64,000 bases of DNA from Nocardia fluminea (GCF_002846365.1 NZ_PJMW01000002.1:3596001-3660000); one strand, 5' to 3'; numbered from the stretch's first letter, positions 21,795 through 30,780 are shown. The notes: generated from the letters alone by a model not told the origin. Translations and numbers: made by a program.

Positions 21795-22256
21795 TCAGGC
21801 GGCGGCCACGAGCCGCACGACCGCGTACTCCCGGCCCGCCTTAACCTGGTACTTGTCGTAGCGGGGCTGGGCGGCGGTGATGTGCTCCCATGCCGCCGCG
21901 CGCTCGGCTCCTTCGAGCACCTGTGGCGTGACGGCGACGATGTCGCTGTCCGGTAGCTGGACGGTCGCCTGGTCGGGATGGCTCATCAGATTGAGCAACC
22001 AGTCGGGGTGCCCGTCCTTGCCGCCCGAGGCGACCAGCAGCCAGGAGTCGTCCTCGCCGGGGAACCAGGAGATCGGGGTGTCGCGTGGCCGGCCACTGCG
22101 GCGGCCGATCGTGTGCAGGATCAGCACATCCATCCCCATGAAGGTGCCTTTGCCGCGGCGGATCTTGCGGTTCATCCGCGCGTTCATCCGGTGCTGCATC
22201 CAGCGAGAGAATCCGCTGTGTGCACTGCTCTTGCTCGCTTGCTGATTCGCGGACAT
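21795..22256 (-). CDS. Deazaflavin-dependent nitroreductase (DUF385/Ddn family)
   Basis: F420-dependent oxidoreductase-like protein, 153 residues. MGMDVLILHTIGRRSGRPRDTPISWFPGEDDSWLLVASGGKDGHPDWLLNL is the Ddn family signature (split-barrel fold, F420 phosphate contacts). It starts at ATG 22256 and lies about 34 bp after an AhpD-like gene on the same strand, so the two may form a redox-defence operon. Substrate unknown. Confidence 0.85.
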   Translation of the reverse strand: MSANQQASKSSAHSGFSRWMQHRMNARMNRKIRRGKGTFMGMDVLILHTIGRRSGRPRDTPISWFPGEDDSWLLVASGGKDGHPDWLLNLMSHPDQATVQLPDSDIVAVTPQVLEGAERAAAWEHITAAQPRYDKYQVKAGREYAVVRLVAAA

Positions 22257-22289
22257 GGGTCATAGTTCCTTTCGTGGTGGACGGAGCCG

Positions 22290-22745
22290 TCAGCCCCAGG
22301 CGCCGGCGATCTGACGGGTGGTGGCGTTGAGCCGGTTGAACATGTTGGTGACGCCGATCATCAGCACGATCGAGGCGAGCTGCTTCTCGTCGAAGTAGCT
22401 GGCGGCGCTGTCCCAGATCTCATCGGTGACCGCCTCGGGACGGTCGGCCATCCGTGTGGCGGCCTCGGCGAGCTCGAGGGCGGCGCGCTCCTCCTCGGAG
22501 AAGAAGGGGGTCTCGCGCCAGGCGACCACGGTGGCGAGGCGGTCTTCGCTCACGCCCGCTTTGCGTGCGGTGGTGGTGCCGCCGTGCACGCAGGCGCTGC
22601 AACCGTTGATCTGGCTGACCCGCAGGTGCACCAGCTCCAGGATCTCGCTGTCCACTCCACCGGTCTCCACGGCCTTCAGTACCTGCTGGATGGGGCCCAT
22701 CGCGTCGGTGAGGACCATGGCCGGGTTCTTCATCCGAGACTGCAT
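22290..22745 (-). CDS. Carboxymuconolactone decarboxylase/AhpD-family protein
   Basis: 151-residue alkylhydroperoxidase AhpD-type protein. The motif ELVHLRVSQINGCSACVHGG contains the CxxC redox pair and downstream histidine that are diagnostic of peroxidase-active members. ATG 22745 is preceded by AAGGAG and is preferred over the longer in-frame start at 22790. It is upstream of the Ddn-like gene in the same orientation. Probably a small peroxidase or thiol reductant; partner not identified. Confidence 0.87.
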   Translation of the reverse strand: MQSRMKNPAMVLTDAMGPIQQVLKAVETGGVDSEILELVHLRVSQINGCSACVHGGTTTARKAGVSEDRLATVVAWRETPFFSEEERAALELAEAATRMADRPEAVTDEIWDSAASYFDEKQLASIVLMIGVTNMFNRLNATTRQIAGAWG

Positions 22746-22921
22746 GTCGTTCTCCTTGTTCGGTGTTTCTCCGCTGCTTGCGGTGTGCACTCATCACAGC
22801 CCGTCCGGCGCCGGAACAGAATGGCTGTGGGACACTGTGGGACAGCTGAAAACGGCCCTGACCACCGGCTTGTCGGTCATGAGATTTCTGGTCCGGGCCG
22901 GGACAAGGGGAATGGAAGACG

Positions 22922-25411
22922 GTGGTTGTGCAACAGCAGACGGCACGGGCGTACCCGCAGGACGAGCTCGCTTCGCGCCTGCGGCTGATCCAGGAACTGT
23001 CCGGTCGCGGCGTGCGCGCCCTGGCCCGCGACACCGGCCTGAGTTCGTCCTCGCTCTCGCGTTATCTCAGCGGCCAGACGGTCCCGCCGTGGCCCGCGGT
23101 CATCGAGCTGTGCCGCCTGGTCAAACGTGATCCCCGCCCGCTGCGTCCCCTCTGGGAGCGCGCCAACAACCCGCTGCCCGCCCCGCCGAAGACCAGCCGC
23201 CAGCCCGCCCCGCCGAGCCCTCCGGCCGACGCCCCACCGCCGCCACGCAACGACCTGCCGCGCGACGTGCCCGACTTCACCGGCCGTGAACAGGCACTGA
23301 CCGAGGTGATCGCCGCCGTCCGTGCCGATCGCGTGGTCGCCATCGACGGCATGGCAGGCGTCGGGAAGACCTCCCTCGCCGTGCATGCCGCGCATCGGCT
23401 CACCGCCGAATACCCGGACGCCCAGCTGTACCTCGACCTCCACGGTTTCACCGACGGACGTCAGCCGCTCGACCCCGACGCCGCCCTCCGCGCGCTGCTG
23501 GCCGCGTTGCAGGTCCCCTCGGAGCGGGTGCCGCAGGACGGGGGAGTCGAATTGCGTGCCGCCTGCTGGCGTTCGGAGCTGGCACGGTTGCGGGCCGTCG
23601 TCGTGCTCGACAATGTCGCCGATGCCGCGCAGGTCAGCCTGCTGTTGCCGGGGGCGGGCGAGTCGGTCGCCATCATCACCAGCCGCAACCGCCTGCTCGA
23701 ACTCGACGAGGTCCCGCCGGTCACCCTCGACGTGCTCACTGCCGAGGAGAGTGCCGAACTGCTGGTGCGGGCCAGCGGTGACGCGCGCGTCGGACGGCTC
23801 GCCAAGGAACCCGAGCAGGCTGCCGAAGTGCTGCGCCTGTGCGGCAACCTCCCGCTGGCGTTGCGCCTCGCGGCCGCGCGGCTTCGTCATCGTCCGGGTT
23901 GGTCGGTCGGCATCCTCGTGGAGCGGATGTCGGAGGGGGCGAGCGAATTCGACACCGCGTTCGGCATGTCGGTTCGTCAGCTCAACCGGGACCAGCGCCG
24001 ACTGTTCCGGCTGCTCGGCCTGATCCCCGGCTCCACGTTCACCGATCACGTCGCCGCCGCCGTGGCCGACGTCCCGCTGCGCACCGCCCGCGCCATGCTC
24101 GAGGACCTCCTCGACGCGCACCTCGTCCAGCAACCCGCCGAGGGCCGCTACCGTCTCCACGACCTGGTCCGTCAGCACGCCCGCACCGCCACCTTCGAGC
24201 ACGACACCCCCGCCGATCGTGACCGCGCCCTGCACCGCATCCTCGACTACTACGTGCACACCGCGGCCGCCGCCGACGCGGCCATGCCGTTCCTGTCGCC
24301 GACCCGCCCCGTCTCGGCCGGGGCGCCGCCCGCCGAACTGCCGCACTTCCCTGGCCGCGATGCCGCGTTCTTCTGGTTCGTGGCCGAGTACACCAACCTG
24401 ATGGCCGTGTTCTACGCCGCCGTCGAAGTCGGCGCCGACACCCACGTCTGCGAATTGCCGCGCTTCATGCGCGCGTTCTTCGCTCGCCGGTGCGGCACGA
24501 CGCATCTCAACGCGCTCTTCGAGCAATCCCTCAGCGCCGCACAGAATCTCGGCGACCCACGCCAACTCGCCGAAGCGCACAGCGACCTCGGTTTCGCCCG
24601 GTACAACGCGGGCCGGATGACCGAAGCGGCCGCCGCCTACGCCGCGGCCGCACCCTTGGTCGCCGAAGGGGGAGATCCGCTGGCCCGAGCGGAACTGACG
24701 ATGCGCTGCGCCCAATTGCGCTGGGACGAAGGCAGTATCGAAGAACCTCTGGAACTGTTCCGCCAGGCCCGCGACCTCTACACCACCGGCGGTTGCCCGA
24801 CGAGCGCCGCCGACGCTGTCGCCGGCGAAGCCTGGGCCTTGCTCCAGCTCGGTCATCGCGAACAAGCCGCCGAACTCGCCCGCGAGGCGCTCGCGATCCC
24901 CGCGGTGAGCCCCTCACTGCAGGCCCGGATCACCCTCGGCGTAGCGATCGCGGCCGACGAACCCGCGCAAGCCCTCGAGCACCTCGATCAGGCCCTCGCC
25001 CTCGCCCGCGAGGACGGCCACAAACACAACGAAGCCTGGTGCCTGAACTGCCGGGGTATCGCGCTGCGCGACATGGGCCGCTACGAAGAAGCCCTCGCGA
25101 GCCATCGCGAGGCCTTCGCCCTCCTGGACGCGGTCTTCGAAGACCACTGGAAGATCCACTTCCTCAACAGCTACGCCGAAACCTGTCGCCTCGCAGGGCT
25201 TCCCGACGACGCGGTCGACCTCTACCACCAAACCCTCTCCCTGGCACCGAGTCTGGGGCATCGCTTCGAGGAGGCGACAGCCCGCCAGGGCCTCGCCGAC
25301 GTCCTCGACGCGACGGACCCGGCTGCCGCCACCGAACACCGTGCGGCAGCCGAGTCACTGTTCGCGCAGATCAGCCCATCGACTTCGCGCCGTCCAGCGA
25401 TTCACGAATGA
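22922..25411 (+). CDS. XRE/NB-ARC/TPR STAND regulator
   Basis: 829-residue signal-transduction ATPase. Order: an N-terminal XRE-type helix-turn-helix (about 15-75, RALARDTGLSSSSLSRYLSG), a Pro-rich linker, an NB-ARC/STAND ATPase domain with Walker A DGMAGVGKTSLA (about 144) and RVVAIDG/VVVLDNV Walker B, then TPR-like helical repeats to the end. Such proteins in actinomycetes are putative regulators resembling the ATPase part of AfsR. Divergent from the AhpD-like gene, which may be its target. Its 3' end overlaps the convergent DinB gene by 41 bp. Start GTG 22922; GTG 22928 possible. Confidence 0.8.
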   Translation: MVVQQQTARAYPQDELASRLRLIQELSGRGVRALARDTGLSSSSLSRYLSGQTVPPWPAVIELCRLVKRDPRPLRPLWERANNPLPAPPKTSRQPAPPSPPADAPPPPRNDLPRDVPDFTGREQALTEVIAAVRADRVVAIDGMAGVGKTSLAVHAAHRLTAEYPDAQLYLDLHGFTDGRQPLDPDAALRALLAALQVPSERVPQDGGVELRAACWRSELARLRAVVVLDNVADAAQVSLLLPGAGESVAIITSRNRLLELDEVPPVTLDVLTAEESAELLVRASGDARVGRLAKEPEQAAEVLRLCGNLPLALRLAAARLRHRPGWSVGILVERMSEGASEFDTAFGMSVRQLNRDQRRLFRLLGLIPGSTFTDHVAAAVADVPLRTARAMLEDLLDAHLVQQPAEGRYRLHDLVRQHARTATFEHDTPADRDRALHRILDYYVHTAAAADAAMPFLSPTRPVSAGAPPAELPHFPGRDAAFFWFVAEYTNLMAVFYAAVEVGADTHVCELPRFMRAFFARRCGTTHLNALFEQSLSAAQNLGDPRQLAEAHSDLGFARYNAGRMTEAAAAYAAAAPLVAEGGDPLARAELTMRCAQLRWDEGSIEEPLELFRQARDLYTTGGCPTSAADAVAGEAWALLQLGHREQAAELAREALAIPAVSPSLQARITLGVAIAADEPAQALEHLDQALALAREDGHKHNEAWCLNCRGIALRDMGRYEEALASHREAFALLDAVFEDHWKIHFLNSYAETCRLAGLPDDAVDLYHQTLSLAPSLGHRFEEATARQGLADVLDATDPAAATEHRAAAESLFAQISPSTSRRPAIHE

Positions 25412-25898
25412 TGTCGGCGTGCCCGGAGTGCTGCGCGGTCTCGGTCATGATGTGCATCAGCGTGCGGCGGGCGGTCCAGCGTCCGCCGGGCTCGAACCAC
25501 GGCGCCTCCGGCAGCGGCTGACTCACGTTCAGATCGGGCAGCGTGCGCACGAGTTCGTCGGTCCGCGCGGCCACCCGCTCGTACTCGGCGAGAATATCGG
25601 CGAGCGTGTCGCCCGGCAGCATCCGGAAGATCTCGCCCCACTGCGCGATCTGCTCCTCGGTCATCGAGGAGAAATCGGGGGCTTCCGCGGGCCCGTTGAG
25701 AATGAAATCCGCCCAATTCGCCTCCACCGCGGCCACATGCTTGATGAGACCGCCCAGGCAGAGCTCACTGGCGGTCGTGCGCAGACCCGCCTGTTCGTCG
25801 GTGAGGTCGCGGACGGTGAAACGCAGGAAGTGCCGGTGCTTGGCGAGCATCTCGAGAATGTCGGTGCGTTCGGTGTCGATCTGCGTGCTGGCGGTCAT
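25371..25898 (-). CDS. DinB-family metalloenzyme-like protein
   Basis: 175-residue four-helix protein of the DinB/DUF664 superfamily. Metal-ligand histidines are seen in LGGLIKHVAAVEANW and in the C-terminal HIMTETAQHSGHADIIRESLDG. ATG 25898. It is divergent from a WYL-family regulator, an arrangement common in actinomycetes. Members are often thiol-S-transferases; activity here is not shown. Confidence 0.82.
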   Translation of the reverse strand: MTASTQIDTERTDILEMLAKHRHFLRFTVRDLTDEQAGLRTTASELCLGGLIKHVAAVEANWADFILNGPAEAPDFSSMTEEQIAQWGEIFRMLPGDTLADILAEYERVAARTDELVRTLPDLNVSQPLPEAPWFEPGGRWTARRTLMHIMTETAQHSGHADIIRESLDGAKSMG

Positions 25899-25946
25899 GT
25901 CCGGATCCTTTGCTTGTCGGTGTTGTGAAACCCAAGGTAGAACCCA

Positions 25947-25969
25947 TTGCGGACAGTTTCTGTCCGCAA
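25947..25969. promoter_or_regulatory. Palindromic operator between the DinB and WYL genes
   Basis: TTGCGGACAG and CTGTCCGCAA are perfect inverted repeats separated by TTT. The site lies 19 bp before the WYL regulator start and 49 bp before the divergent dinB start, the expected place for autoregulation and control of dinB. Confidence 0.65.
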
Positions 25970-25987
25970 TTGCGAGATAATCGGAAT

Positions 25988-26944
25988 ATGGCCGATACGA
26001 GCGCACGCACCCTCCGACTGCTGTCGCTGCTGCAGACCCACCGGTCGTGGTCGGGCACGGAACTGGCTGAACGCCTTCGTGTTTCGGCTCGAACCCTGCG
26101 CCGCGACATCGACCGTCTTCGTGAGCTGGGCTACCCGGTCGACGCCCGCCCCGGCGTCGACGGCGGGTACCAGCTGGCCGCGGGCGCGGCCATGCCACCC
26201 CTGGTCCTCGACGACGACGAAGCCGTCGCCATCACGGTCTGCCTGCAAGCCGGCTCCCAGGGTGCGGGCGACGGCCTGGCCGAACCCTCGGTCCGCGCGC
26301 TCGGCAAATTGGTCACCGTCCTGCCCACCCGCCTGCGCCGCCGCGTCGACGCCCTCCGTGCCATGACCGAATCCACCGCCTGGACCGCAGTCCCTCTCTC
26401 GGATGTGGACCCCGCCGTCCTCACCGACCTCGCCCTCACCTGCCGCCGCGAAGAACGCCTCACCTTCACCTACACCGCCGCGGACGGCCGCGTCAGCACT
26501 CGCGAGGTGGAACCCCACCGCCTCGTCTCCCTGGGCCGCCGCTGGTACCTGGTCGCCTACGACCTCACCCGCCACGACTGGCGCACCTTCCGGGTGGACC
26601 GCCTCAGCGCCTCCACGACCACCGGCACCCGCTTCCGCCCCCGGCCCCTCCCGGCCCCCGACGCCGCCACCTTCGTCCAAAACGCCATCGGCGCCCGCCG
26701 GTCCGGCTACACCGTCACCGCCGAAATAGCAGCCCCGGCGACCGACATCCACACCCGGATAGGCCGCTGGTGCACCGTCACCGCCCTGCCCGCCGACCGC
26801 ACCCGCATCGAGATGACCGCCGACAACCTGGACTGGCCGATCCTCCTGCTGGGGAGAGCGGAGGCCGAATTCCAGATCCTCAGCCCACCGGAACTGGTCA
26901 CCCAGCTGCGCGAATGGGGAACCCGGTTCGCCCGCGCAACGTAA
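25988..26944 (+). CDS. WYL-domain (YafY-family) transcriptional regulator
   Basis: 318-residue regulator. N-terminal winged helix (RTLRLLSLLQTHRSWSGTELAERLRVSARTLRRDIDRLRELGYPV), a WYL domain in the middle (TFTYTAADGRVSTREVEPHRLVSLGRRWYLVAYD) and the C-terminal WCX part. WYL domains sense nucleotides or small ligands. ATG 25988 is chosen because the upstream palindrome then sits correctly. Divergent from the DinB gene, its probable target. Confidence 0.87.
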   Translation: MADTSARTLRLLSLLQTHRSWSGTELAERLRVSARTLRRDIDRLRELGYPVDARPGVDGGYQLAAGAAMPPLVLDDDEAVAITVCLQAGSQGAGDGLAEPSVRALGKLVTVLPTRLRRRVDALRAMTESTAWTAVPLSDVDPAVLTDLALTCRREERLTFTYTAADGRVSTREVEPHRLVSLGRRWYLVAYDLTRHDWRTFRVDRLSASTTTGTRFRPRPLPAPDAATFVQNAIGARRSGYTVTAEIAAPATDIHTRIGRWCTVTALPADRTRIEMTADNLDWPILLLGRAEAEFQILSPPELVTQLREWGTRFARAT

Positions 26945-26976
26945 CGGGCTTGCTGCCGATCACGGCGGTTGCCGCG

Positions 26977-28251
26977 TCACCCGTTGCGGTAGCGTCCCTT
27001 CTGTCTTCGCTGATAGAACAGCAGATCCACCTCCACGGGCTCGACCAGCGCCGTGATCTCCGCCAACCGCGAGTCGTACCCGAGTTCGGTGATGCACCGA
27101 TGCAGGTAGGCCCGCCGCTCCGGTCCCAATTGCGACCAGATCGACCCGAACCGCGCCTGCCCCCGTTCCCCGGACACCGCGACGAGATCGAGTAGCGCAG
27201 GCCAGCAACCGGTTTCGGTTGCCCACGCGGGCAACTCCGCCACCACCGATTCCGGCAGCAGAGCCAGCGCGTATCCCACCGCGCTCCTGACGTCGTCATC
27301 CATCCGCGACATCAACGTGAACAACCCACGCCAACTCTGCGCATCCCCCCGCCCACCCAGCTGGGCCACGAAGTCCACACCGATATCCGGGTCACCGAAC
27401 ACCGGATTGCCGACCAACGTCCACAGCCCCAGCGACGTGAGATTCCCGACCATCGTGAGGAATTCGGGCGCCGCCCCCAGCATGAGCGCGTTGCGCACGA
27501 CCCGCGCGACATCATCGGGCTGCGCGACTCCGAACAGCATGTCGCCCATTCGGCGGATCACATCGGGCGCGCATCGTGAGAACACCGACAGTGCGGCGTG
27601 CTGCAGGTCGGAAGAACCCGTCAACACCGTCTGCGCCATCCGTGGCACCCGTCGATGCGGCCCGTCGAGCAGCTGACGGACCACCGCGCTGAGCACGTCG
27701 GCGTCGTAGGAGAATGCAGCCGAGAAGATCAGCCCCGCGTCATCGAGCACCCCCGTCTCGACCGCCGACATCAGTTCCTTTGTGGCACAAGCCAAGAACG
27801 GACCAACCGTCACGTAGTCCCGCCGTCGCAACAGCTCGTTCATGATCTCGACGATCGGTTCCGGCGCCATCTGATCGGACAGCTGCTCGATGGCCCGCGG
27901 ATCGAGGTAGGGCGCACAATCGGCCGCGTACCCCGGCTCCAGCATCGTCAACGTCTCAGCGGCCTTGCCCGGATGATCCAACCCCACCGGCCCCGCCGCC
28001 CGCCCCGTCATCATCGGTGGCACCAGCTTCTGCACCAACGGAATAGTGATCGTCAGCGGAATGAACGGCACCAGCGCACTGATCCGCCGAAACATCTCGG
28101 TGTGCTGATCCAGCAACACCCCCGAGATCTGCTGATTCAGCGTATGCAGCTGATCAGCCCCCAGATGCCGGAGATGATCCAACCGCTGCGGATGAACGTG
28201 CAACGTCCGAGCCAGCAGAATCAACTGCGCCCGCGTGGTGAGGTCCGTCAT
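26977..28251 (-). CDS. Conserved hypothetical helical protein
   Basis: 424 residues, mostly predicted helical, with one hydrophobic stretch (ISALVPFIPLTITIPLVQKLVPP, about 55-77). The middle part reads like repeated helical units (YLDPRAIEQLSDQMAPEPIVEIMNELLRRRDYVTVGPFLACA). I do not recognise a named family. Its ATG overlaps the stop of an upstream 71-residue gene (TGATG), so both are co-translated. Position at the left edge of the accessory island. Confidence 0.65.
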   Translation of the reverse strand: MTDLTTRAQLILLARTLHVHPQRLDHLRHLGADQLHTLNQQISGVLLDQHTEMFRRISALVPFIPLTITIPLVQKLVPPMMTGRAAGPVGLDHPGKAAETLTMLEPGYAADCAPYLDPRAIEQLSDQMAPEPIVEIMNELLRRRDYVTVGPFLACATKELMSAVETGVLDDAGLIFSAAFSYDADVLSAVVRQLLDGPHRRVPRMAQTVLTGSSDLQHAALSVFSRCAPDVIRRMGDMLFGVAQPDDVARVVRNALMLGAAPEFLTMVGNLTSLGLWTLVGNPVFGDPDIGVDFVAQLGGRGDAQSWRGLFTLMSRMDDDVRSAVGYALALLPESVVAELPAWATETGCWPALLDLVAVSGERGQARFGSIWSQLGPERRAYLHRCITELGYDSRLAEITALVEPVEVDLLFYQRRQKGRYRNG

Positions 28252-28463
28252 CTGCCGCCGAACATGATCTTCTTCGTCACCCGGCGCAACGGCCGAGGCA
28301 ACGCGGAGACCATCGAATCGATGGACTTGTCCAACGCGGCCGCCTCGAACGTGCTCGCGGCCCTCATCAACTCGAACAGATCCCGAGCCTCCTCCGCCGG
28401 CAACTGCTCCAGCGCGGGCAACGTCTCCGGCAAGCCACCTTCACGGTCACTTCTGACAGTCAT
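28248..28463 (-). CDS. Small hypothetical protein coupled to the 424-residue gene
   Basis: 71 residues, hydrophilic, with no recognisable domain. ATG 28463 follows CAGGAG at a good distance. The stop overlaps the next ATG, so the pair forms a two-gene unit. Function unknown. Confidence 0.6.
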   Translation of the reverse strand: MTVRSDREGGLPETLPALEQLPAEEARDLFELMRAASTFEAAALDKSIDSMVSALPRPLRRVTKKIMFGGR

Positions 28464-29114
28464 GCGGCTCCTGGGTAACGCGATCCTCTACCCCGAGGGT
28501 CCCCCCTTCCGCCGCGACGCGCCAGAACTTCGCCGAATCACTGTGCATGCCAACGAAAACCCCACCCCAGGTACATGTAAACCGACGTACCAGTTTTAGT
28601 GACGCGCGACTGCGATCCCGCTGGGAGTGGGAGAGCGGAGGGAGTACGGGGGTACCCCGGTACCGCGAGGTACGGATGCACCCGTGACGCGAGGTCCGCC
28701 GGTCGGTCTTCGCTACGGTCGTTTGGTGATGCACGCCCGCCGGGAATTGCTCGGCAAGGGCCGGGACTGGGTTGCTGCACAGAGTCAGGAACACCCAGGG
28801 AAGCCCTGGTATCCACGCCACCAACCACAGTGGAGCCGTCCGAGTCCGCCTTTACCAGCCGACTCTGTGTCATCGGAATGGTTGCAGCGGCCCCTCTGAC
28901 GGGCGACGACTGCGCGAGTAAGGCGCATCACCCGCACAACTCGCCCGGGCGCACAGCGGCAAGGGGGGGAGGTTGGCGGAGACGCCAGAATCATCGGTAG
29001 GCTTCCTGCCTACGGCGGTGAGTCTGCTGGTACCAGATTCTCGCCCAGGGCCTCGGCGGTGTTCGTAGCACCACCGGGGCCTGACTTGTGCGGCGACCGT
29101 ACCATAGCCGTCGG
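28464..29114. other. Non-coding stretch at the left edge of the island
   Basis: About 650 bp with no convincing gene on either strand; the longest frames are rich in Arg/Pro/Ser and lack ribosome sites. A run of GTAC-containing palindromes (GGGGTACCCC at 28649-28658, then GGTACC) is notable. It may be a decayed or regulatory segment where the island joins the chromosome; no tRNA or clear attachment repeat was found. Confidence 0.4.
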
Positions 29115-29339
29115 CTATCCAAGAAACGCCGTCAAATCCTCAGACCACCGATCCTGGTCTGACACAGCCCTTTTCCATCCTTTGGGCGGCGGCCAGGGCA
29201 CACCCCACCTTGCCAGTACGGCCTGAGTGAACCCACCCTTCGGCGTCTGGTTGGCGATCAGCTCATCCTGAGACACGTGCCGCGTCGGCACCCATTCGGT
29301 GACGGCGTCGAGTATGTCCATGACACCGGCGTGGCCCAT
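29115..29339 (-). CDS. Small hypothetical protein divergent from the broken methyltransferase
   Basis: 74 residues with a conserved-looking core, PKGGFTQAVLARWGVPWPPPKGWK, rich in Trp and Pro. I do not recognise the family. It is divergent from the original start of the methyltransferase pseudogene, 56 bp away, so the two could share a control region. It might be a modification- or defence-associated small protein, but that is only context. Confidence 0.45.
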   Translation of the reverse strand: MGHAGVMDILDAVTEWVPTRHVSQDELIANQTPKGGFTQAVLARWGVPWPPPKGWKRAVSDQDRWSEDLTAFLG

Positions 29340-29395
29340 CTTTGAAGGCTATTCTTGGCCGAGTTGTCGTCGTTGCGACCAGCGAGGGGGCGGTG

Positions 29396-29420
29396 ATGAG
29401 GGGTGAACCAGATCGCGGTA
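29396..29420 (+). pseudogene. 5' fragment of the IS-interrupted C5-methyltransferase gene
   Basis: Joining 29396-29420 directly to 30773 removes the insertion element and one copy of the GTA duplication and gives one continuous frame: MRGEPDRGTHTLLRTNR, then the methyltransferase motif I. ATG 29396 has GAGGGGG (29384-29390) five bases upstream, so this was probably the native start. An in-frame TTG at 29342 is an alternative. Confidence 0.7.
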
Positions 29421-29447
29421 TGAACCGCCCCGGGTTCGATGCGCACC
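29421..29447 (+). repeat. IS3 element left inverted repeat
   Basis: Begins TGAACCGCCCCGGGTT and matches the complement of the right end at 24 of 27 positions. GTA lies immediately outside. Confidence 0.88.
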
Positions 29448-29450
29448 GGT

Positions 29451-30296
29451 TTATCTGTCTCCAGCCGGTTGCTCGGCGTGAAGTGAATAGTATTCGGCTT
29501 CGTGTTCGGCCGGTGGTCGCCGGCCGAGGCGGTGCATGATCCGGGACTGGTTGAACCAACCGACCCAGTCCGCGGTGAGGAACTCGACGTCGGCGATCCG
29601 AGTCAGCGGGCCCCGCCGGAACGGGGAATCATCGCGAATCGCCTCGGTCTTGTAGAGTCCGATCGTGGTCTCGGCCAGCGCATTATCGTAGGCATCACCA
29701 ACCGACCCGATCGACGGACGTAGATCCGAAAGTGCCAGTGTCTCACCAAGTTTCACCGCTGTGTATTGAGATCCCGCATCGGAATGATGTATCGCTCCAC
29801 CGATCGGATGGCCTTCGCGGGCCCGCAGCGCGACCGCTTGCCGGATCGCTTTCTCCACGAACGCGGTGTGTTTGCTGGTCGAGCATTCCCAGCCCAGGAT
29901 CCGGCCTGCGTAGGCATCGATGACGAACGCGGTGTAGACGAACACGCCACTTGCCAGCCGGACATAGGTGAAGTCGGCGACGAGCAGCATGTTCGGTGCC
30001 GGGACCCGGAACTGGCGGTCGACCAGGTCCGGCGCCCGCGACGCGGCCGGGTCCGGTTCGGTGGTGCGGACCTTCTTGCGTCGCACAACACCTTTCCATC
30101 CGTTGATGCGCATCAGCCGTTCCACCGTGCACCGAGCAACCGGAATGCCGCGTCTTTGCAGGTAAGCCCACATCTTCGCCGCCCCATACAACGACTCCGG
30201 CGTCCGCCGGCCCCGCTCGTCGGGCTCGTAATGCCCGGCAAGGACCTCGGTGAGGGTGGTGTCCCACAGCGCCCGTTTCGACGGCGCCCGCCGCAC
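29451..30296 (-). CDS. IS3-family transposase OrfB (DDE catalytic part)
   Basis: Integrase-core transposase. The catalytic triad is in LLVADFTYV (Asp), IHHSDAGSQYTAV (Asp) and DNALAETTIGLYKTE (Glu, 35 residues later), as in rve-domain DDE enzymes. The frame continues upstream without a start codon through FIAEHRARFG to about 30440, where it overlaps OrfA in the -1 frame at TCTTTCTTC. So the active product is probably an OrfAB fusion made by programmed frameshifting. The given start, a GTG inside AWVRRAPSKR, is only the first possible start codon in the frame. Confidence 0.88.
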   Translation of the reverse strand: MRRAPSKRALWDTTLTEVLAGHYEPDERGRRTPESLYGAAKMWAYLQRRGIPVARCTVERLMRINGWKGVVRRKKVRTTEPDPAASRAPDLVDRQFRVPAPNMLLVADFTYVRLASGVFVYTAFVIDAYAGRILGWECSTSKHTAFVEKAIRQAVALRAREGHPIGGAIHHSDAGSQYTAVKLGETLALSDLRPSIGSVGDAYDNALAETTIGLYKTEAIRDDSPFRRGPLTRIADVEFLTADWVGWFNQSRIMHRLGRRPPAEHEAEYYSLHAEQPAGDR

Positions 30297-30403
30297 CCAG
30301 GCATGGAAAGTTCTCGGGGCGATCTTGACGCCGTGCGCAGTCAGCGCACGGCAGATCGGAACGACCCCGAACCGAGCCCGATGCTCGGCGATGAACGCGC
30401 AAA

Positions 30404-30715
30404 CTACCGCTGTCGCGGGTCGTTCGCCCGCGCGAAGAAAGACGTTGCCGCAGACAAGATTTCGATGGTTTGCTCGAGTTCTGCGATCTTACGTTTCTGC
30501 TCACGAATCGTCCGCGCCGCCTCCGTGGTCATCCCCTCGGCGTCACCGGTGTCGACCGCGGCTTGGCGCACCCATTTACGCAGGGTTTCCGCGGTCATTC
30601 CCAGCCTCGCGGAGACCGCTTTCATCGCGGCCCACTCGCTGTCGTAGTCGTCGCGGTGATCGACGACCAGCCGGACGGCCTTGGCTTTGGTCGCTTCGTC
30701 GTACTTCGCAGGCAT
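30404..30715 (-). CDS. IS3-family transposase OrfA (helix-turn-helix part)
   Basis: 103-residue HTH_Tnp_1 protein that binds the element ends. MPAKYDEATKAKAVRLVVDH is the usual start; TAETLRKWVRQAAVDTG is the recognition region and IREQKRKIAELEQTIEILSAAT a leucine-zipper coiled coil. ATG 30715. The 3' end contains the likely -1 slippage site leading into OrfB. Confidence 0.88.
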   Translation of the reverse strand: MPAKYDEATKAKAVRLVVDHRDDYDSEWAAMKAVSARLGMTAETLRKWVRQAAVDTGDAEGMTTEAARTIREQKRKIAELEQTIEILSAATSFFARANDPRQR

Positions 30716-30742
30716 GATCTGCCCATCCTTCCCAAGTAAGAA

Positions 30743-30769
30743 GGTGGGCACCAAACCCGGGGCGGTTCA
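30743..30769 (-). repeat. IS3 element right inverted repeat
   Basis: Complement of the left terminal repeat with three mismatches. The GTA target duplication follows at 30770-30772. Confidence 0.88.
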
Positions 30770-30780
30770 GTACGCACACC

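Larger units (their letters stand above)
29421..30769 (-). mobile_element. IS3-family insertion sequence, 1349 bp
   Basis: Ends are 27-bp imperfect inverted repeats (24 of 27 match) starting TGAACCGCCCCGGGTT. A 3-bp target duplication GTA flanks it (29418-29420 and 30770-30772), as usual for IS3. It encodes OrfA and OrfB on the minus strand with a -1 frameshift junction. All parts look intact, so the copy may be active or recently arrived. It disrupts the 5' end of a cytosine methyltransferase gene. Confidence 0.92.

Noticed and set aside
22877..24865. A 662-residue minus-strand open frame
   Set aside because: Antisense to the XRE/NB-ARC/TPR gene; Gly/Arg/His-rich composition and no start signal. 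A shadow.
28447..28824. A 125-residue minus-strand frame in the non-coding stretch
   Set aside because: No ribosome site, odd composition, and overlaps the start of the 71-residue gene; not supported.
28949..29040. Possible tRNA or att hairpin (CGGTAGGC/GCCTACGG) at the island edge
   Set aside because: No cloverleaf or T-arm; a simple hairpin only.
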